Of a stretch of 64,000 bases of DNA, positions 51,729 through 60,705 are shown in pieces (the stretch's first letter is position 1; every line of letters starts with the position of its first letter). The stretch is from Litorimonas sp964511495. Lineage in GTDB: Bacteria; Pseudomonadota; Alphaproteobacteria; Caulobacterales; Maricaulaceae. Under the pieces are notes generated by a model. It did not search any database and had not been told where the DNA came from. It saw only the letters and a list, made by a program, of their open reading frames with translations. Position numbers and translations under genes: made by a program. Where the stretch lies: contig CAZEFT010000011.1 of the NCBI GenBank assembly GCA_964511495.1, positions 1 through 64,000 of the forward strand, given 5' to 3'.

Positions 51729-51833
51729 TCACTCAGGCTCACTCATTTAGACTTATTTATAGCACTCATATCTCAAATCTTCACGACTGACGTTCAACTC
51801 GTCTGGATGTGCGGTAAAATCGAGTATTTTGAT

Positions 51834-52901
51834 TTAGCTCTGCATTTCCATTTGCGCCAAACGCGCAGCTTGGTCTTCGGCCATAAGAGCGTCAACCACA
51901 TCACCCAACGCATCACCCGCAATGATTTTATCGAGATTATAAAGCGTTAAACCGATACGGTGATCGGTCACGCGTCCCTGCGGATAATTATAAGTCCGAA
52001 TACGTTCTGAACGGTCACCGGAGCCAACTTGTCCGGCCCGCTCTTCTGCGCGCTCGGCATCGATGCGCTGTTTTTCTATATCGTATAGCTTCATTTTCAG
52101 AAGCCGTTCCGCATTGGCGCGGTTCATATGTTGAGACTTTGCATCACAGACCACAACCACACCAGTCGGCACATGGGTCATACGCACAGCCGAATCCGTT
52201 TTATTAACGTGCTGACCGCCCGCTCCTGAGGCGCGCATTGTATCAACACGCACATCACTCATGGAAAAACCGATATCCACGTCTTCGGGTTCGGGCAACA
52301 CGGCAACAGTCGCGGCGGAGGTATGAACACGACCCTGAGTTTCTGTAACGGGAACCCGTTGAACACGGTGTACACCAGATTCAAATTTCATTCTGCCGTA
52401 AACGCCTGCGCCCGTAACGGAAGCGACGATTTCTTTATAGCCCCCCATATCGGCCTCGGATTCACTCTCGACTTCGACTTTCCAGCCTTGAGTGGACGCA
52501 TAGCGAGCATACATGCTGAACAAATCTCCTGCGAAGATGGCGGCTTCATCGCCCCCTGTCCCAGCGCGAATTTCCAATACAATTGACGCATTATCGTCTT
52601 TGTCTTTGGGCAAAAGCAGGAGAGAGACTTCTTTTTCAAGGGCGGGCAAGCTGTCTTTCAAGCCTTGCAGCTCATCTTTGGCCATAGCGGCCATTTCAGG
52701 GTCATCCATCATCCCTTCGAGATCCGCCATTTCAGAACGCACATCACGAAGTTTGCGAACACCATCCGCAACGGGTTTCAGCTCGGCATAATCCTTGCCA
52801 AGCTGCACGATTTCATCGCTATCCGTTGTCGCCCCCATACGCGCTTCGATTTGTTCAAAACGATCGAGAACTTGAGCCAGTCTTATATCGGGAATATGCA
52901 T
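51834..52901 (-). CDS. prfA: Peptide chain release factor 1
   Basis: A 355-residue class I release factor for UAA and UAG. GAGGQHVNKTDSAVRMTH contains the GGQ loop that triggers peptide release, and the PVTETQGRVHTSAATVAVLPE block upstream is standard. A 'PVT' codon-recognition tripeptide, RF1-type, is present in that block. Length is typical. It is preceded by a short gap after the TonB-receptor stop on the same strand. Confidence 0.97.
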   Translation of the reverse strand: MHIPDIRLAQVLDRFEQIEARMGATTDSDEIVQLGKDYAELKPVADGVRKLRDVRSEMADLEGMMDDPEMAAMAKDELQGLKDSLPALEKEVSLLLLPKDKDDNASIVLEIRAGTGGDEAAIFAGDLFSMYARYASTQGWKVEVESESEADMGGYKEIVASVTGAGVYGRMKFESGVHRVQRVPVTETQGRVHTSAATVAVLPEPEDVDIGFSMSDVRVDTMRASGAGGQHVNKTDSAVRMTHVPTGVVVVCDAKSQHMNRANAERLLKMKLYDIEKQRIDAERAEERAGQVGSGDRSERIRTYNYPQGRVTDHRIGLTLYNLDKIIAGDALGDVVDALMAEDQAARLAQMEMQS

Positions 52902-52918
52902 GAGGGCGGGTTAATCCG

Positions 52919-54949
52919 TTAAAAGGTCGAGGTCAAACCCAAGAATAAAGTTCTAGGACGTCCGGGGAAATAACGCTCATTGCCAAAAGCAAAATCAGCG
53001 CGGTTTGCATAGCGTGTGTCGAAAAGATTATCGACTCGGCCAAAAATATCTACACCATCGTTCAGACTATATCTGCCACGTAAGACAAAAACATCATGCC
53101 CGGAGTAACGTTCTGTATTACCCGGATTGGTAAAATAAGCACCCACATGACGCCATTCCACCCCAAAGGTCGCACCGGACACAGGTTTCAACTCTGCCCG
53201 AAATGTCGCCAATGTATCGGGGGCCGTATCCACACGGTCACCTTCGGTAATATTATTCGCCGCTGAGCCTTCATCCAATGAAAAATCATAAATATGTTTG
53301 GCAAGTGTTCCGTCCGCCGAGACGCTCAACCAAGGCGTCACATCCCAACGCCATGACGCTTCAATTCCACTATGGCGCGTTTTACCATTCACGACATTAA
53401 ACCCATTTGCATTGCGAAAGAAAAAATTGTCTTTCCATTGCGTGTAGGCCGCCAACTCGATTTTCATTGTTTCCGTGAAGCGCTTATAACCGATTTCCAG
53501 ACTGTCGAGTGTTTCAACGTCTGCTTCGCCCGCAACTTGATTAAGCTGAATAGAGTAAAGGTCCGTGACTTGCGGAGCGCGGGAGCCTCTTGCGGCACGC
53601 ATATAATATATAGCTCCATCATCCGCCTCATATCGAAGACTAGCTTTTGGCGTGATTGTCAGAAAGTCGTCTTGCCTGTCATCGACACGAATGAAACGCC
53701 CCGAGCGACCTGTATCAGCCTGATTATCATAGTCATAATGTGTGTATTCAGCACGCGCTCCAATATCGAGGGTGAAAGCCTCGCCTAGGTGAATATCTTT
53801 TTGCGCATACACCGCACCGACCAGCGCTTTGACGTCATAATCATAGTGGAGGCCTTGGACGAAAGAAAAGCGGCTTGGGTTCTCTTGGAACTCAAAAAGA
53901 CGGCCTTCAGTCCATTCCAAATCCGCGCCGACATTAAAATCATTGCTAAAAAAGGCAGTTTGCACCCCGACCGAGCTATGGGCATTCTCCTCCAACGCTT
54001 GTCCTGGCACGAAATGGCGTAAAAAGCGAAGCTCTGCATGACGCGCATAGGGCGTAACACTCAATGTTTTGTCGTCATAAGTGCGGCTGAAACGGGCTTG
54101 AGTGCGATAGGTCTTACCGTCACGAAATGCTTCTGGGTTGGGGTTTGTAAACCGAATTTCATCATCCAAATAGGCGTCATCGCCCTGAATAAATCCGGCA
54201 GTTTCCTGATTAAGGTTTTGAAAACTGGAGAGCCAATCGATATTCCAAACTCCCAATTGATCCCGATACCTCAGCTGTAGTTTTTGTTGGTCGTAACCAC
54301 TTTCTGAGCGGAAACCACCATCACTTACAATCAATGCCGACGCCCGGATTTTGTTGAACCCATCACTATTTTTTAGGCCCAGATTGATTTGTCCGGACAG
54401 ATAGCCATCTTCTCCCCAAAGAAGTTTGACACGATTATCGGCACCCATTTGCAGGGGCTCGATGTTAATCAAACCGTGAACCGCGTTAGAGCCATATTGT
54501 ACCGGGCCCGGCCCTTTGAATACTTCGACGCTCTTGGCAAACTCTATCCCGCTTTCGAACAGGCCATTTACATTGGCAAAGCCTGCCGCCCGCAGAGGAA
54601 CACCGCCTTCCAGATAGAGAAAGCTCCCTGCTCCGGCTCCGCCTGTCAAAACAGGAGATCGTAAAGCCGTCAAATGTTCCTGCCCACTACCGCGATGAAT
54701 ATTGACCCCCGCTACAGTATTTAACAGCTCGGCGGGGTGGATGGCTGAGACGGTTTCTAACTGCTCCGCAGTCATCACATCCAAACTAGCGGGTAAAGTC
54801 GCAACGGATTTCTCCGTGTCATAAACCCCCGTCACGATTAACTCGTCTGAGTGATGTTCCGGTTTGTCAACGTCTTGTCCGTAAGCATTGGGCGCCGCAG
54901 CACTACACAGCGCGGCAATGAAAAGGGCCGGAAAAAATAGCCGCTTCAT
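52919..54949 (-). CDS. TonB-dependent outer-membrane receptor, alkane locus
   Basis: With the ATG at 54949 it has 676 residues; upstream in-frame ATGs exist but lack a ribosome site. A signal peptide (LFFPALFIAALCSAAAPNAYG) precedes SDELIVTG, the TonB box, then a plug (LNTVAGVNIHRGSGQEHLTALRSP, about 80-190), and a 22-strand barrel ending in PRTLFLGLTSTF with an aromatic last residue. The tetR gene is upstream with a 49-base gap, and alkB is divergent beyond it. Import of alkanes or of an iron source for AlkB are both possible; which is unresolved. Confidence 0.9.
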   Translation of the reverse strand: MKRLFFPALFIAALCSAAAPNAYGQDVDKPEHHSDELIVTGVYDTEKSVATLPASLDVMTAEQLETVSAIHPAELLNTVAGVNIHRGSGQEHLTALRSPVLTGGAGAGSFLYLEGGVPLRAAGFANVNGLFESGIEFAKSVEVFKGPGPVQYGSNAVHGLINIEPLQMGADNRVKLLWGEDGYLSGQINLGLKNSDGFNKIRASALIVSDGGFRSESGYDQQKLQLRYRDQLGVWNIDWLSSFQNLNQETAGFIQGDDAYLDDEIRFTNPNPEAFRDGKTYRTQARFSRTYDDKTLSVTPYARHAELRFLRHFVPGQALEENAHSSVGVQTAFFSNDFNVGADLEWTEGRLFEFQENPSRFSFVQGLHYDYDVKALVGAVYAQKDIHLGEAFTLDIGARAEYTHYDYDNQADTGRSGRFIRVDDRQDDFLTITPKASLRYEADDGAIYYMRAARGSRAPQVTDLYSIQLNQVAGEADVETLDSLEIGYKRFTETMKIELAAYTQWKDNFFFRNANGFNVVNGKTRHSGIEASWRWDVTPWLSVSADGTLAKHIYDFSLDEGSAANNITEGDRVDTAPDTLATFRAELKPVSGATFGVEWRHVGAYFTNPGNTERYSGHDVFVLRGRYSLNDGVDIFGRVDNLFDTRYANRADFAFGNERYFPGRPRTLFLGLTSTF

Positions 54950-54998
54950 TTCTGTGCGTAATTCGAGTGAAAGGGTGCTGGTTTCCATCATGGTTACA

Positions 54999-55559
54999 CT
55001 ACGGAATAAGTGCATCGAGCAGTCTTAAAGTGAATTTTTGAAGTGTCTCAGGAGAGCGATTATCAAAGGTCATAATCGCCACCATATTGGCCGCATTATT
55101 AATGATCAGCGCATCTGTTGTATTCTGCAAAGCGGGCGGAAGATTAGCTTGAATCAAGTCCAACACACGGCCTTCCATCTCCAGATAAGGGGCGCGCAAA
55201 TCAGGATTAAACGACACCGACCAGACCAGATATGCTTTGACGGTCGCGGGATGTTCGGCAATCATTTTCTCATAAGCTTCAGAGAGAGCCAAGACTTTGG
55301 CTTTGGCATCGCTTGCACGCTCCGGAACCGACTCGAACATCGCGATAATTTGTGCTTCAATCTCTTGTAACACACCCAACATGAGTGTCTCTTTTGTGGG
55401 GAAATAATTGAAAACTGTTGCTGTCGATACATTCGCCCGTTTCGCAATGTCGCCATGGCCCGTTCGCTCAATACCCATTTCGGCGAACGTTTCAATTGCA
55501 ATGCTAACCAGCATGGCTTTACGCTTTTGAGGGCTCAAACGACGACGGCTCTCGGCCAT
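54999..55559 (-). CDS. TetR-family transcriptional regulator
   Basis: A 186-residue regulator with an N-terminal TetR helix-turn-helix (AKRANVSTATVFNYFPTKETLMLGVL, about 30-60). The C-terminal ligand domain is helical and not assignable. It lies between a TonB receptor (same strand, downstream) and divergent alkB. A perfect 34-base palindrome immediately before alkB is a good candidate operator, so it probably represses alkB and perhaps its own operon until an alkane or derived signal binds. Confidence 0.88.
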   Translation of the reverse strand: MAESRRRLSPQKRKAMLVSIAIETFAEMGIERTGHGDIAKRANVSTATVFNYFPTKETLMLGVLQEIEAQIIAMFESVPERASDAKAKVLALSEAYEKMIAEHPATVKAYLVWSVSFNPDLRAPYLEMEGRVLDLIQANLPPALQNTTDALIINNAANMVAIMTFDNRSPETLQKFTLRLLDALIP

Positions 55560-55636
55560 AAAACAGACTCACTTTTAATGACAGACTCATTGTAAATTTA
55601 GGTCACTCCATGGCTCGTACCGCATCATTAAGCAAG

Positions 55637-55666
55637 TTGACAAAGCCAAAAACCTCTCTATTGATA
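55637..55666 (+). promoter_or_regulatory. Probable alkB promoter
   Basis: TTGACA at 55637-55642 is a perfect -35 hexamer; TTGATA at 55661-55666 after 18 bases is a fair -10. The -10 lies inside the palindrome that ends at 55685, so a bound repressor would block RNA polymerase. Confidence 0.55.
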
Positions 55667-55685
55667 AATTTATCAATAGAGAGGT
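55652..55685. promoter_or_regulatory. Perfect 34-bp palindrome before alkB, probable TetR operator
   Basis: The left arm ACCTCTCTATTGATAAA (55652-55668) is exactly the reverse complement of the right arm 55669-55685, without spacer. It covers the -10 region and its right arm contains GAGAGG, which is also the alkB ribosome site, four bases before the ATG at 55690. TetR proteins bind such palindromes. An mRNA hairpin that hides the ribosome site is another effect. Confidence 0.8.
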
Positions 55686-55689
55686 TGTC

Positions 55690-56847
55690 ATGACGTTCTT
55701 AGAGACATTAAGCGAAAAACCGGAATGGAAACGGCATTTGTGGTTGATTTCTTTGACCTTCCCGACAACGCCGCTTTTAGGCATTGGCTTGGCATTGTTG
55801 ACGGGCAATCCACACTGGGTTTGGCTGCCTGTCGCTATGTTTTATATCCTTGTGCCTGTGCTCGATTTTATCGTTGGCGATGACAAATATGACCTTTTGG
55901 GCCTAGTTCAAGACGAAGCGCGGCAATCAAGCTTTTATAAGTTTATGGTTCACGCTCTTCTGCCCTTTATTTATGTAACGTGGATTGCAGGAGCCTGGTT
56001 CTTTACGAAAGAGCCTTGGCCTTGGGACGTCTATCTTGCGCTCGGCATCAGTCATGGTTGGGGTTTGGCTTTCGCCATCAATTCAGGCCATGAAACCGGC
56101 CATAAAACGGATAAACTCTCCAAATGGATTGCCATCTTCATGCTCCTGCCTAGTTTTTATGGTCACTTCCGTGTGGAACACAATATGGGACATCATTCCG
56201 ATGTGGCGACCCCACGCGATCATGCCACAGCCCGTTTTGGAGAAAGCTATTACGAATTTGCGAGCCGAGAATATCCGGGGGCGTGGAAGCGTTCATGGAA
56301 GATTGAAAGTCGACGCGCCGCTCGCAAGGGCTACTCGCGCTTCTCTTTTAAAAACGAAGTGGTCGCATCCACTGTCCTTGCGCTTTTGTTCTGGGGGACA
56401 ATGATGGCTATTTTCGGGCTTCCTGTTTTGGGTTACCTCCTTCTGGCATGGTTTATTTCCTCTACAGCTTTGACGTCTCAAAACTATATAGCACATTACG
56501 GACTACTCAGAGACAGGCGGCCAGACGGAAAGTTCCTGCCGTGTCAACCGCATCACAGCTGGAATTGCAACCTGCTCATCACAAACCTCACGAGCTATAA
56601 TCTGGCGCGTCATTCTGACCATCACGCCAACCCAGCACGTCATTACCAATATTTGCGACAATTCAGAGACGTTCCCGCCCTGCCCTATGGTTATATGGTG
56701 ATGTTTCTCATTGGCTTTGTCCCGCCGCTCTTTCGGAAAGTTATGGACCCGCTTGTCCTAAAAGGTGTGGATGGAGATATGAGTAAAGTCCTGACAAAAG
56801 ACTTTGTACGTGAATGGGAAAAACAACAGGCCGCTCAGGTAAACTAG
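55690..56847 (+). CDS. alkB: Alkane 1-monooxygenase AlkB
   Basis: A 385-residue integral membrane non-haem di-iron hydroxylase for terminal oxidation of medium/long-chain alkanes. All histidine boxes are present: SGHETGHK (about 133), EHNMGHH (about 163), and ARHSDHHANPARHYQ (about 311), plus NYIAHYGL. Six membrane helices are expected. It needs rubredoxin and its reductase, none of which is in this window. It is divergent from the tetR gene and controlled by the palindrome right before it. Confidence 0.97.
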   Translation: MTFLETLSEKPEWKRHLWLISLTFPTTPLLGIGLALLTGNPHWVWLPVAMFYILVPVLDFIVGDDKYDLLGLVQDEARQSSFYKFMVHALLPFIYVTWIAGAWFFTKEPWPWDVYLALGISHGWGLAFAINSGHETGHKTDKLSKWIAIFMLLPSFYGHFRVEHNMGHHSDVATPRDHATARFGESYYEFASREYPGAWKRSWKIESRRAARKGYSRFSFKNEVVASTVLALLFWGTMMAIFGLPVLGYLLLAWFISSTALTSQNYIAHYGLLRDRRPDGKFLPCQPHHSWNCNLLITNLTSYNLARHSDHHANPARHYQYLRQFRDVPALPYGYMVMFLIGFVPPLFRKVMDPLVLKGVDGDMSKVLTKDFVREWEKQQAAQVN

Positions 56848-56894
56848 ACCTTTTTCTTGCGCATCAATACAAAGCCATTCGCAAACCGTAATAC

Positions 56895-59800
56895 CTAATG
56901 AGTCGACGGTTTTGATGTCTTCGTCTTTGATGATTTAGATGCCTTGTCCGGATTCGATACCTGAAGCGGAATTTTCTGTGACACAACATTCAAATCCACT
57001 TGCGGGAACGGAATAGAAACACCCGCTTTCTCCAGAGTTTTATTGATCTCCGTGTGAATAATATGCGTCATGGGCACACGATCATCAAAATTGCGAAGGA
57101 AGACCCGAACTTGGAAGTCTAATGAGCTATCCCCAAAGCCCATGAATAAGACTTGCGGAGGTGGTGTTTCCAAAACCTTAGGCAAAGATTTGACCGTTTC
57201 CAGCATCAGCTCCCGAGCACTCTCCGTATCTGATCCATAGGCAATACCGACAGGTACGATGAGACGCGTCACCGAGTTAGACAATGTCCAGTTGGTCACC
57301 CGTTCACTGATGAGGGCTTCGTTCGGTATGAGGATTTCACGATTATCCAAATCTGAGAGGGTCGTCGCACGAATTTTAATGCGCGAGACCGTTCCGCTTT
57401 GTTCCCCAATCGTGACATAGTCACCAATTCTTATCGGGCGTTCAAACAAGATGATTAGACCAGAGACAAAGTTCGCAATGATTTTCTGTAAACCGAAACC
57501 AATACCCACTGAGAGACCAGCCGCAACAAATTTCAGTTGAGACCACTCAAAACCCATACGATTAAAGCCCATAATGATGCCAACCGCGACGATTGTGTAG
57601 CCCAAAATCGTGACAACGGCGTAGCGTGTGCCGGGATTAACACCCAATTTATTCAAGACGAAAATTTCTAGGAAACCGGGCAAGTTACGCGCCGCGATGA
57701 AGGTCAGACCCAATATCACGATAGATTGAAGGATATTCCAAAGTGTAATTGGCACCTCGATAGGATTACCTGTTGAGGCATCCAATTCACTTGTTTTAAT
57801 GGTCCAAACTTGAACACTGTCGAAAATTGACAGAGCGGGGACAAGAGACGACCAGTTCATCCACATCAACACGGCACAGGCGATAATAATCAGTGTGTTT
57901 AAAAGCTGTGATGATTGACGGGTGAGTGTCGAGACATCAATTTCTTTCGTGTCCAAAGGTGGCGGTGGCGGCATTTCTTCACCACGTTCTTCGGCTTCCG
58001 CCTTCTCTTTTCGAGCTTTGATTGCAGCATCGCGGCGCTCAACTGCTTGGCGGTAACGTAGCTGTCTCTGCGCGACCACAATCATGCGCCGGATTGTACC
58101 CCAAACAACATAGGTCATTAGCAATAAGACGCCCGAAGTGAAAAACCGCCATAAAAGTTCATCTGCCGTCTCATAGTAACCCGCAGCAGCCACGACAGCG
58201 GCCCCAATTGGCCCAAAAATTAGGATGGATGACACTAAAACTCTGTGGCGCGATAAGAAACCTTCATCTGCCTTTGACTTGATCAGTTTACGGTCCCACC
58301 AAATCACTTTGAAGCCGAAAAAGGCCACTGTCAGAGCGGTAAATATAAAGACGAAGAGTGAAAAACCTTCATAAACATCTGGGCTATTTATATCCGTCGT
58401 CAGGGCCAGTAATCCCGAAGACACGCCCACTACCGGGACGAACCACCGAATTTCTTTATTCACGGCTTTGCGCAAATCGTTGGGCATTTTAAAGTGTGCA
58501 CTGAAGAGAGATTTTTCTTTATCCCAAGCCCGCCAAGTCAGCAAAATGAAGGTGAAGATGGCAACATAGAAAAAGGCGTTTTCCAAGCCTTCGATGAACG
58601 GATCAGGAACATCGACCAAGCCCATCAAAGCCCCCAAAAGAAGGAAGAAAAGCGGCAAGGGTGCCGCAATTAAAAAGCCGGAGAGTATGACCGCTGGCGT
58701 ATGCCATGCGCTGTCCTGTCTGACCCGCCCAACTTTACCGGCACGGGACTTTACATCCTCAGTAATGGTCGGTCTCGCACGATAGAGGCCAAAAATAATC
58801 AATCCAACTAACAAGATCAGCGGCCAGAGGCTTTGCGCTTGAACCAAGTATGTATTGGTCATCAAGCTGAGATGCTCCGCAGAGAAGAGCTCTGATGCAC
58901 CGCGTAATATTTTAGGAGCCCAATCTAAACCGATTGCGGGAACGCTCGGAATCCAGAGAAGTTTCTCGTCCAGCAAAGTCTGCAATTCTTGCGTAGAATC
59001 TAAATAGTCTCTGCGCGCAGTTTCCAACTGGCGGAGATCATTCACCCGTGCCGTGCCTTCTGTTGCAATACGCATCAATAAAGTTCTTTGGGAATCATTA
59101 AGAGCCTGTAGGGCGGCGATATCGGCTTCAGTAAAGTCAGGAATCGTGGCATCTTCCATACGCGCGCGCTCTAGAACCTCTTCCGGGTTCACACGGCCCA
59201 ATGGCAGGTCGCGTAAAGCTTCCTGAGCAATCAATCTTTGCCGCGTGGCATCCACCAAATCTGATTGTGTTTCTTTTACAGTAGACCTGATTTTTTGCAC
59301 AGATGTCAGTTGATTGCCGAGTCGTCTCAGAGTGGCACCGGCAAGTCTGTCCAAACTGTCTAATTCAGAGAGTTGTCTGGCAACATTTAGGTCTTCGAGA
59401 ACAATATCCTGCCGCGATCGGGCCGAAGCTGTGGCGCGTGAAATTTCTGACTCGGAAGCCGCCAAAGCCGTGACCTGTTCGGCAAGCTCTTTATTGCCTT
59501 CAGCGAGTTCAAATAAAATCGGATGTTGTTCAGCATAGGTTTCTGCTTGAGCTTCAATGACACGTTTTAACGCAAGCGCATCATTTAAACGCCTTTGCCC
59601 CGTCCGCTCCTGTAAGGCCTGAACTTCTGCTGACAATTTGCGAGCACGTAAGTCTGCCAATGTCTGGCGAGCGTCCATAATTTGCAAACGTTTAGGCAGG
59701 CCTGTTATCTCCTGCTCCAACGCCGCGATTTGTAGCCGTCTGTAATTATTTCGTATTCGCAAATTTGCCAGTCGCGCTTGGCCAACAGCATCACTGTCAA

Positions 59801-60371
59801 CCTCTCCGGCATCATTTATGGCGGATGTGATTTTTGCTAATTCGGCACGCGCATTTGTGAGTTCTTCAGGCGCATTGAGCTGACGCGCCGTAATGGTTTG
59901 CAAACTTTCGCGGTAGCCTTCGAGTTCTGCTCGAACCGTCCGCAATTCAGATTCTTTCTGAACCAACGCCTGTTCCAAAGCGAGGAGATCATCCTGACGC
60001 ATTTCATCACCGTCAATCGTCATAATAGCATCAAGATCAGCTTCTAGATCTTGATTGGCCGCTTCAATTTCTTCTTGGATTTTTACAAGCGTTTCCGGGC
60101 CGTTTTCTAAAACAGCTTCAAACTGTGAACGCTGTTCTTTGACTGAAACCGAGTCTTCTAGCCGCTGTTTGGCCTGCTCATATAAATCTTTGGCAACTTT
60201 GACCTGCTCTTCAGTCAACTCTTGATTGCCTTCCAAAGCCTCTATTCGGCTGTCAATTTGACTGGCCGTCATTTGTGGCGATGTCTGTTGTGCCTCAACA
60301 CTGATTGAAACTAAAAAGAAAGTCGCTGAGAGCCATAAAGACAAAAGCAAAAAGCGAATGAAAGCTGTCAT
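56895..60371 (-). CDS. Large MscK/MscS-family mechanosensitive channel
   Basis: With the ATG at 60371 (AGGAGAGG six bases upstream) it has 1158 residues. A signal peptide precedes a long periplasmic coiled-coil (about 25-490), then about ten membrane helices (about 510-870), and the MscS core with LSVGIGFGLQKIIANFVSGLIILFERPIRIGDYVTI and the beta domain with TTLSDLDNREILIPN. This is the layout of KefA/MscK-type channels. Its Ala/Gly pore helix is well preserved, unlike the small MscS-like protein at 4.9 kb. A Lys/Ser-rich C-terminal tail follows. Confidence 0.9.
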   Translation of the reverse strand: MTAFIRFLLLSLWLSATFFLVSISVEAQQTSPQMTASQIDSRIEALEGNQELTEEQVKVAKDLYEQAKQRLEDSVSVKEQRSQFEAVLENGPETLVKIQEEIEAANQDLEADLDAIMTIDGDEMRQDDLLALEQALVQKESELRTVRAELEGYRESLQTITARQLNAPEELTNARAELAKITSAINDAGEVDSDAVGQARLANLRIRNNYRRLQIAALEQEITGLPKRLQIMDARQTLADLRARKLSAEVQALQERTGQRRLNDALALKRVIEAQAETYAEQHPILFELAEGNKELAEQVTALAASESEISRATASARSRQDIVLEDLNVARQLSELDSLDRLAGATLRRLGNQLTSVQKIRSTVKETQSDLVDATRQRLIAQEALRDLPLGRVNPEEVLERARMEDATIPDFTEADIAALQALNDSQRTLLMRIATEGTARVNDLRQLETARRDYLDSTQELQTLLDEKLLWIPSVPAIGLDWAPKILRGASELFSAEHLSLMTNTYLVQAQSLWPLILLVGLIIFGLYRARPTITEDVKSRAGKVGRVRQDSAWHTPAVILSGFLIAAPLPLFFLLLGALMGLVDVPDPFIEGLENAFFYVAIFTFILLTWRAWDKEKSLFSAHFKMPNDLRKAVNKEIRWFVPVVGVSSGLLALTTDINSPDVYEGFSLFVFIFTALTVAFFGFKVIWWDRKLIKSKADEGFLSRHRVLVSSILIFGPIGAAVVAAAGYYETADELLWRFFTSGVLLLMTYVVWGTIRRMIVVAQRQLRYRQAVERRDAAIKARKEKAEAEERGEEMPPPPPLDTKEIDVSTLTRQSSQLLNTLIIIACAVLMWMNWSSLVPALSIFDSVQVWTIKTSELDASTGNPIEVPITLWNILQSIVILGLTFIAARNLPGFLEIFVLNKLGVNPGTRYAVVTILGYTIVAVGIIMGFNRMGFEWSQLKFVAAGLSVGIGFGLQKIIANFVSGLIILFERPIRIGDYVTIGEQSGTVSRIKIRATTLSDLDNREILIPNEALISERVTNWTLSNSVTRLIVPVGIAYGSDTESARELMLETVKSLPKVLETPPPQVLFMGFGDSSLDFQVRVFLRNFDDRVPMTHIIHTEINKTLEKAGVSIPFPQVDLNVVSQKIPLQVSNPDKASKSSKTKTSKPSTH

Positions 60372-60705
60372 TTCTTGCCTCTCCTTTAAAACCAAAGGTT
60401 CATTTAAACCTGATATGCTTTGCGACTTTACACAGTCTTTCAAACGTGGCTCTAACGTCTCTAAGGGGGATAGTCCATTATCATCATTATACAAGGCTTT
60501 CACATCTAGGAAGTTTAATGCTGTCTGACCTTGCTCAAGGCATTATTTATAATTGTCATTGATAACGACTCTACGGAATGCCTTTACTATCCCCTCGTCC
60601 CGTAAAGTCTGATTTGCGCCTCGGAGGGGCAATAACTCGACGCAAACTACATACGACTGACGCATATTTTGGTTCCTTTTCCATTTCCCCTTGCTAAGGG
60701 ACAGC

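Noticed and set aside
55652..55685. Palindrome as a transposon end or intrinsic terminator
   Set aside because: It has no T tract, no second copy in the window and sits exactly on the alkB promoter, so an operator is the simpler reading.
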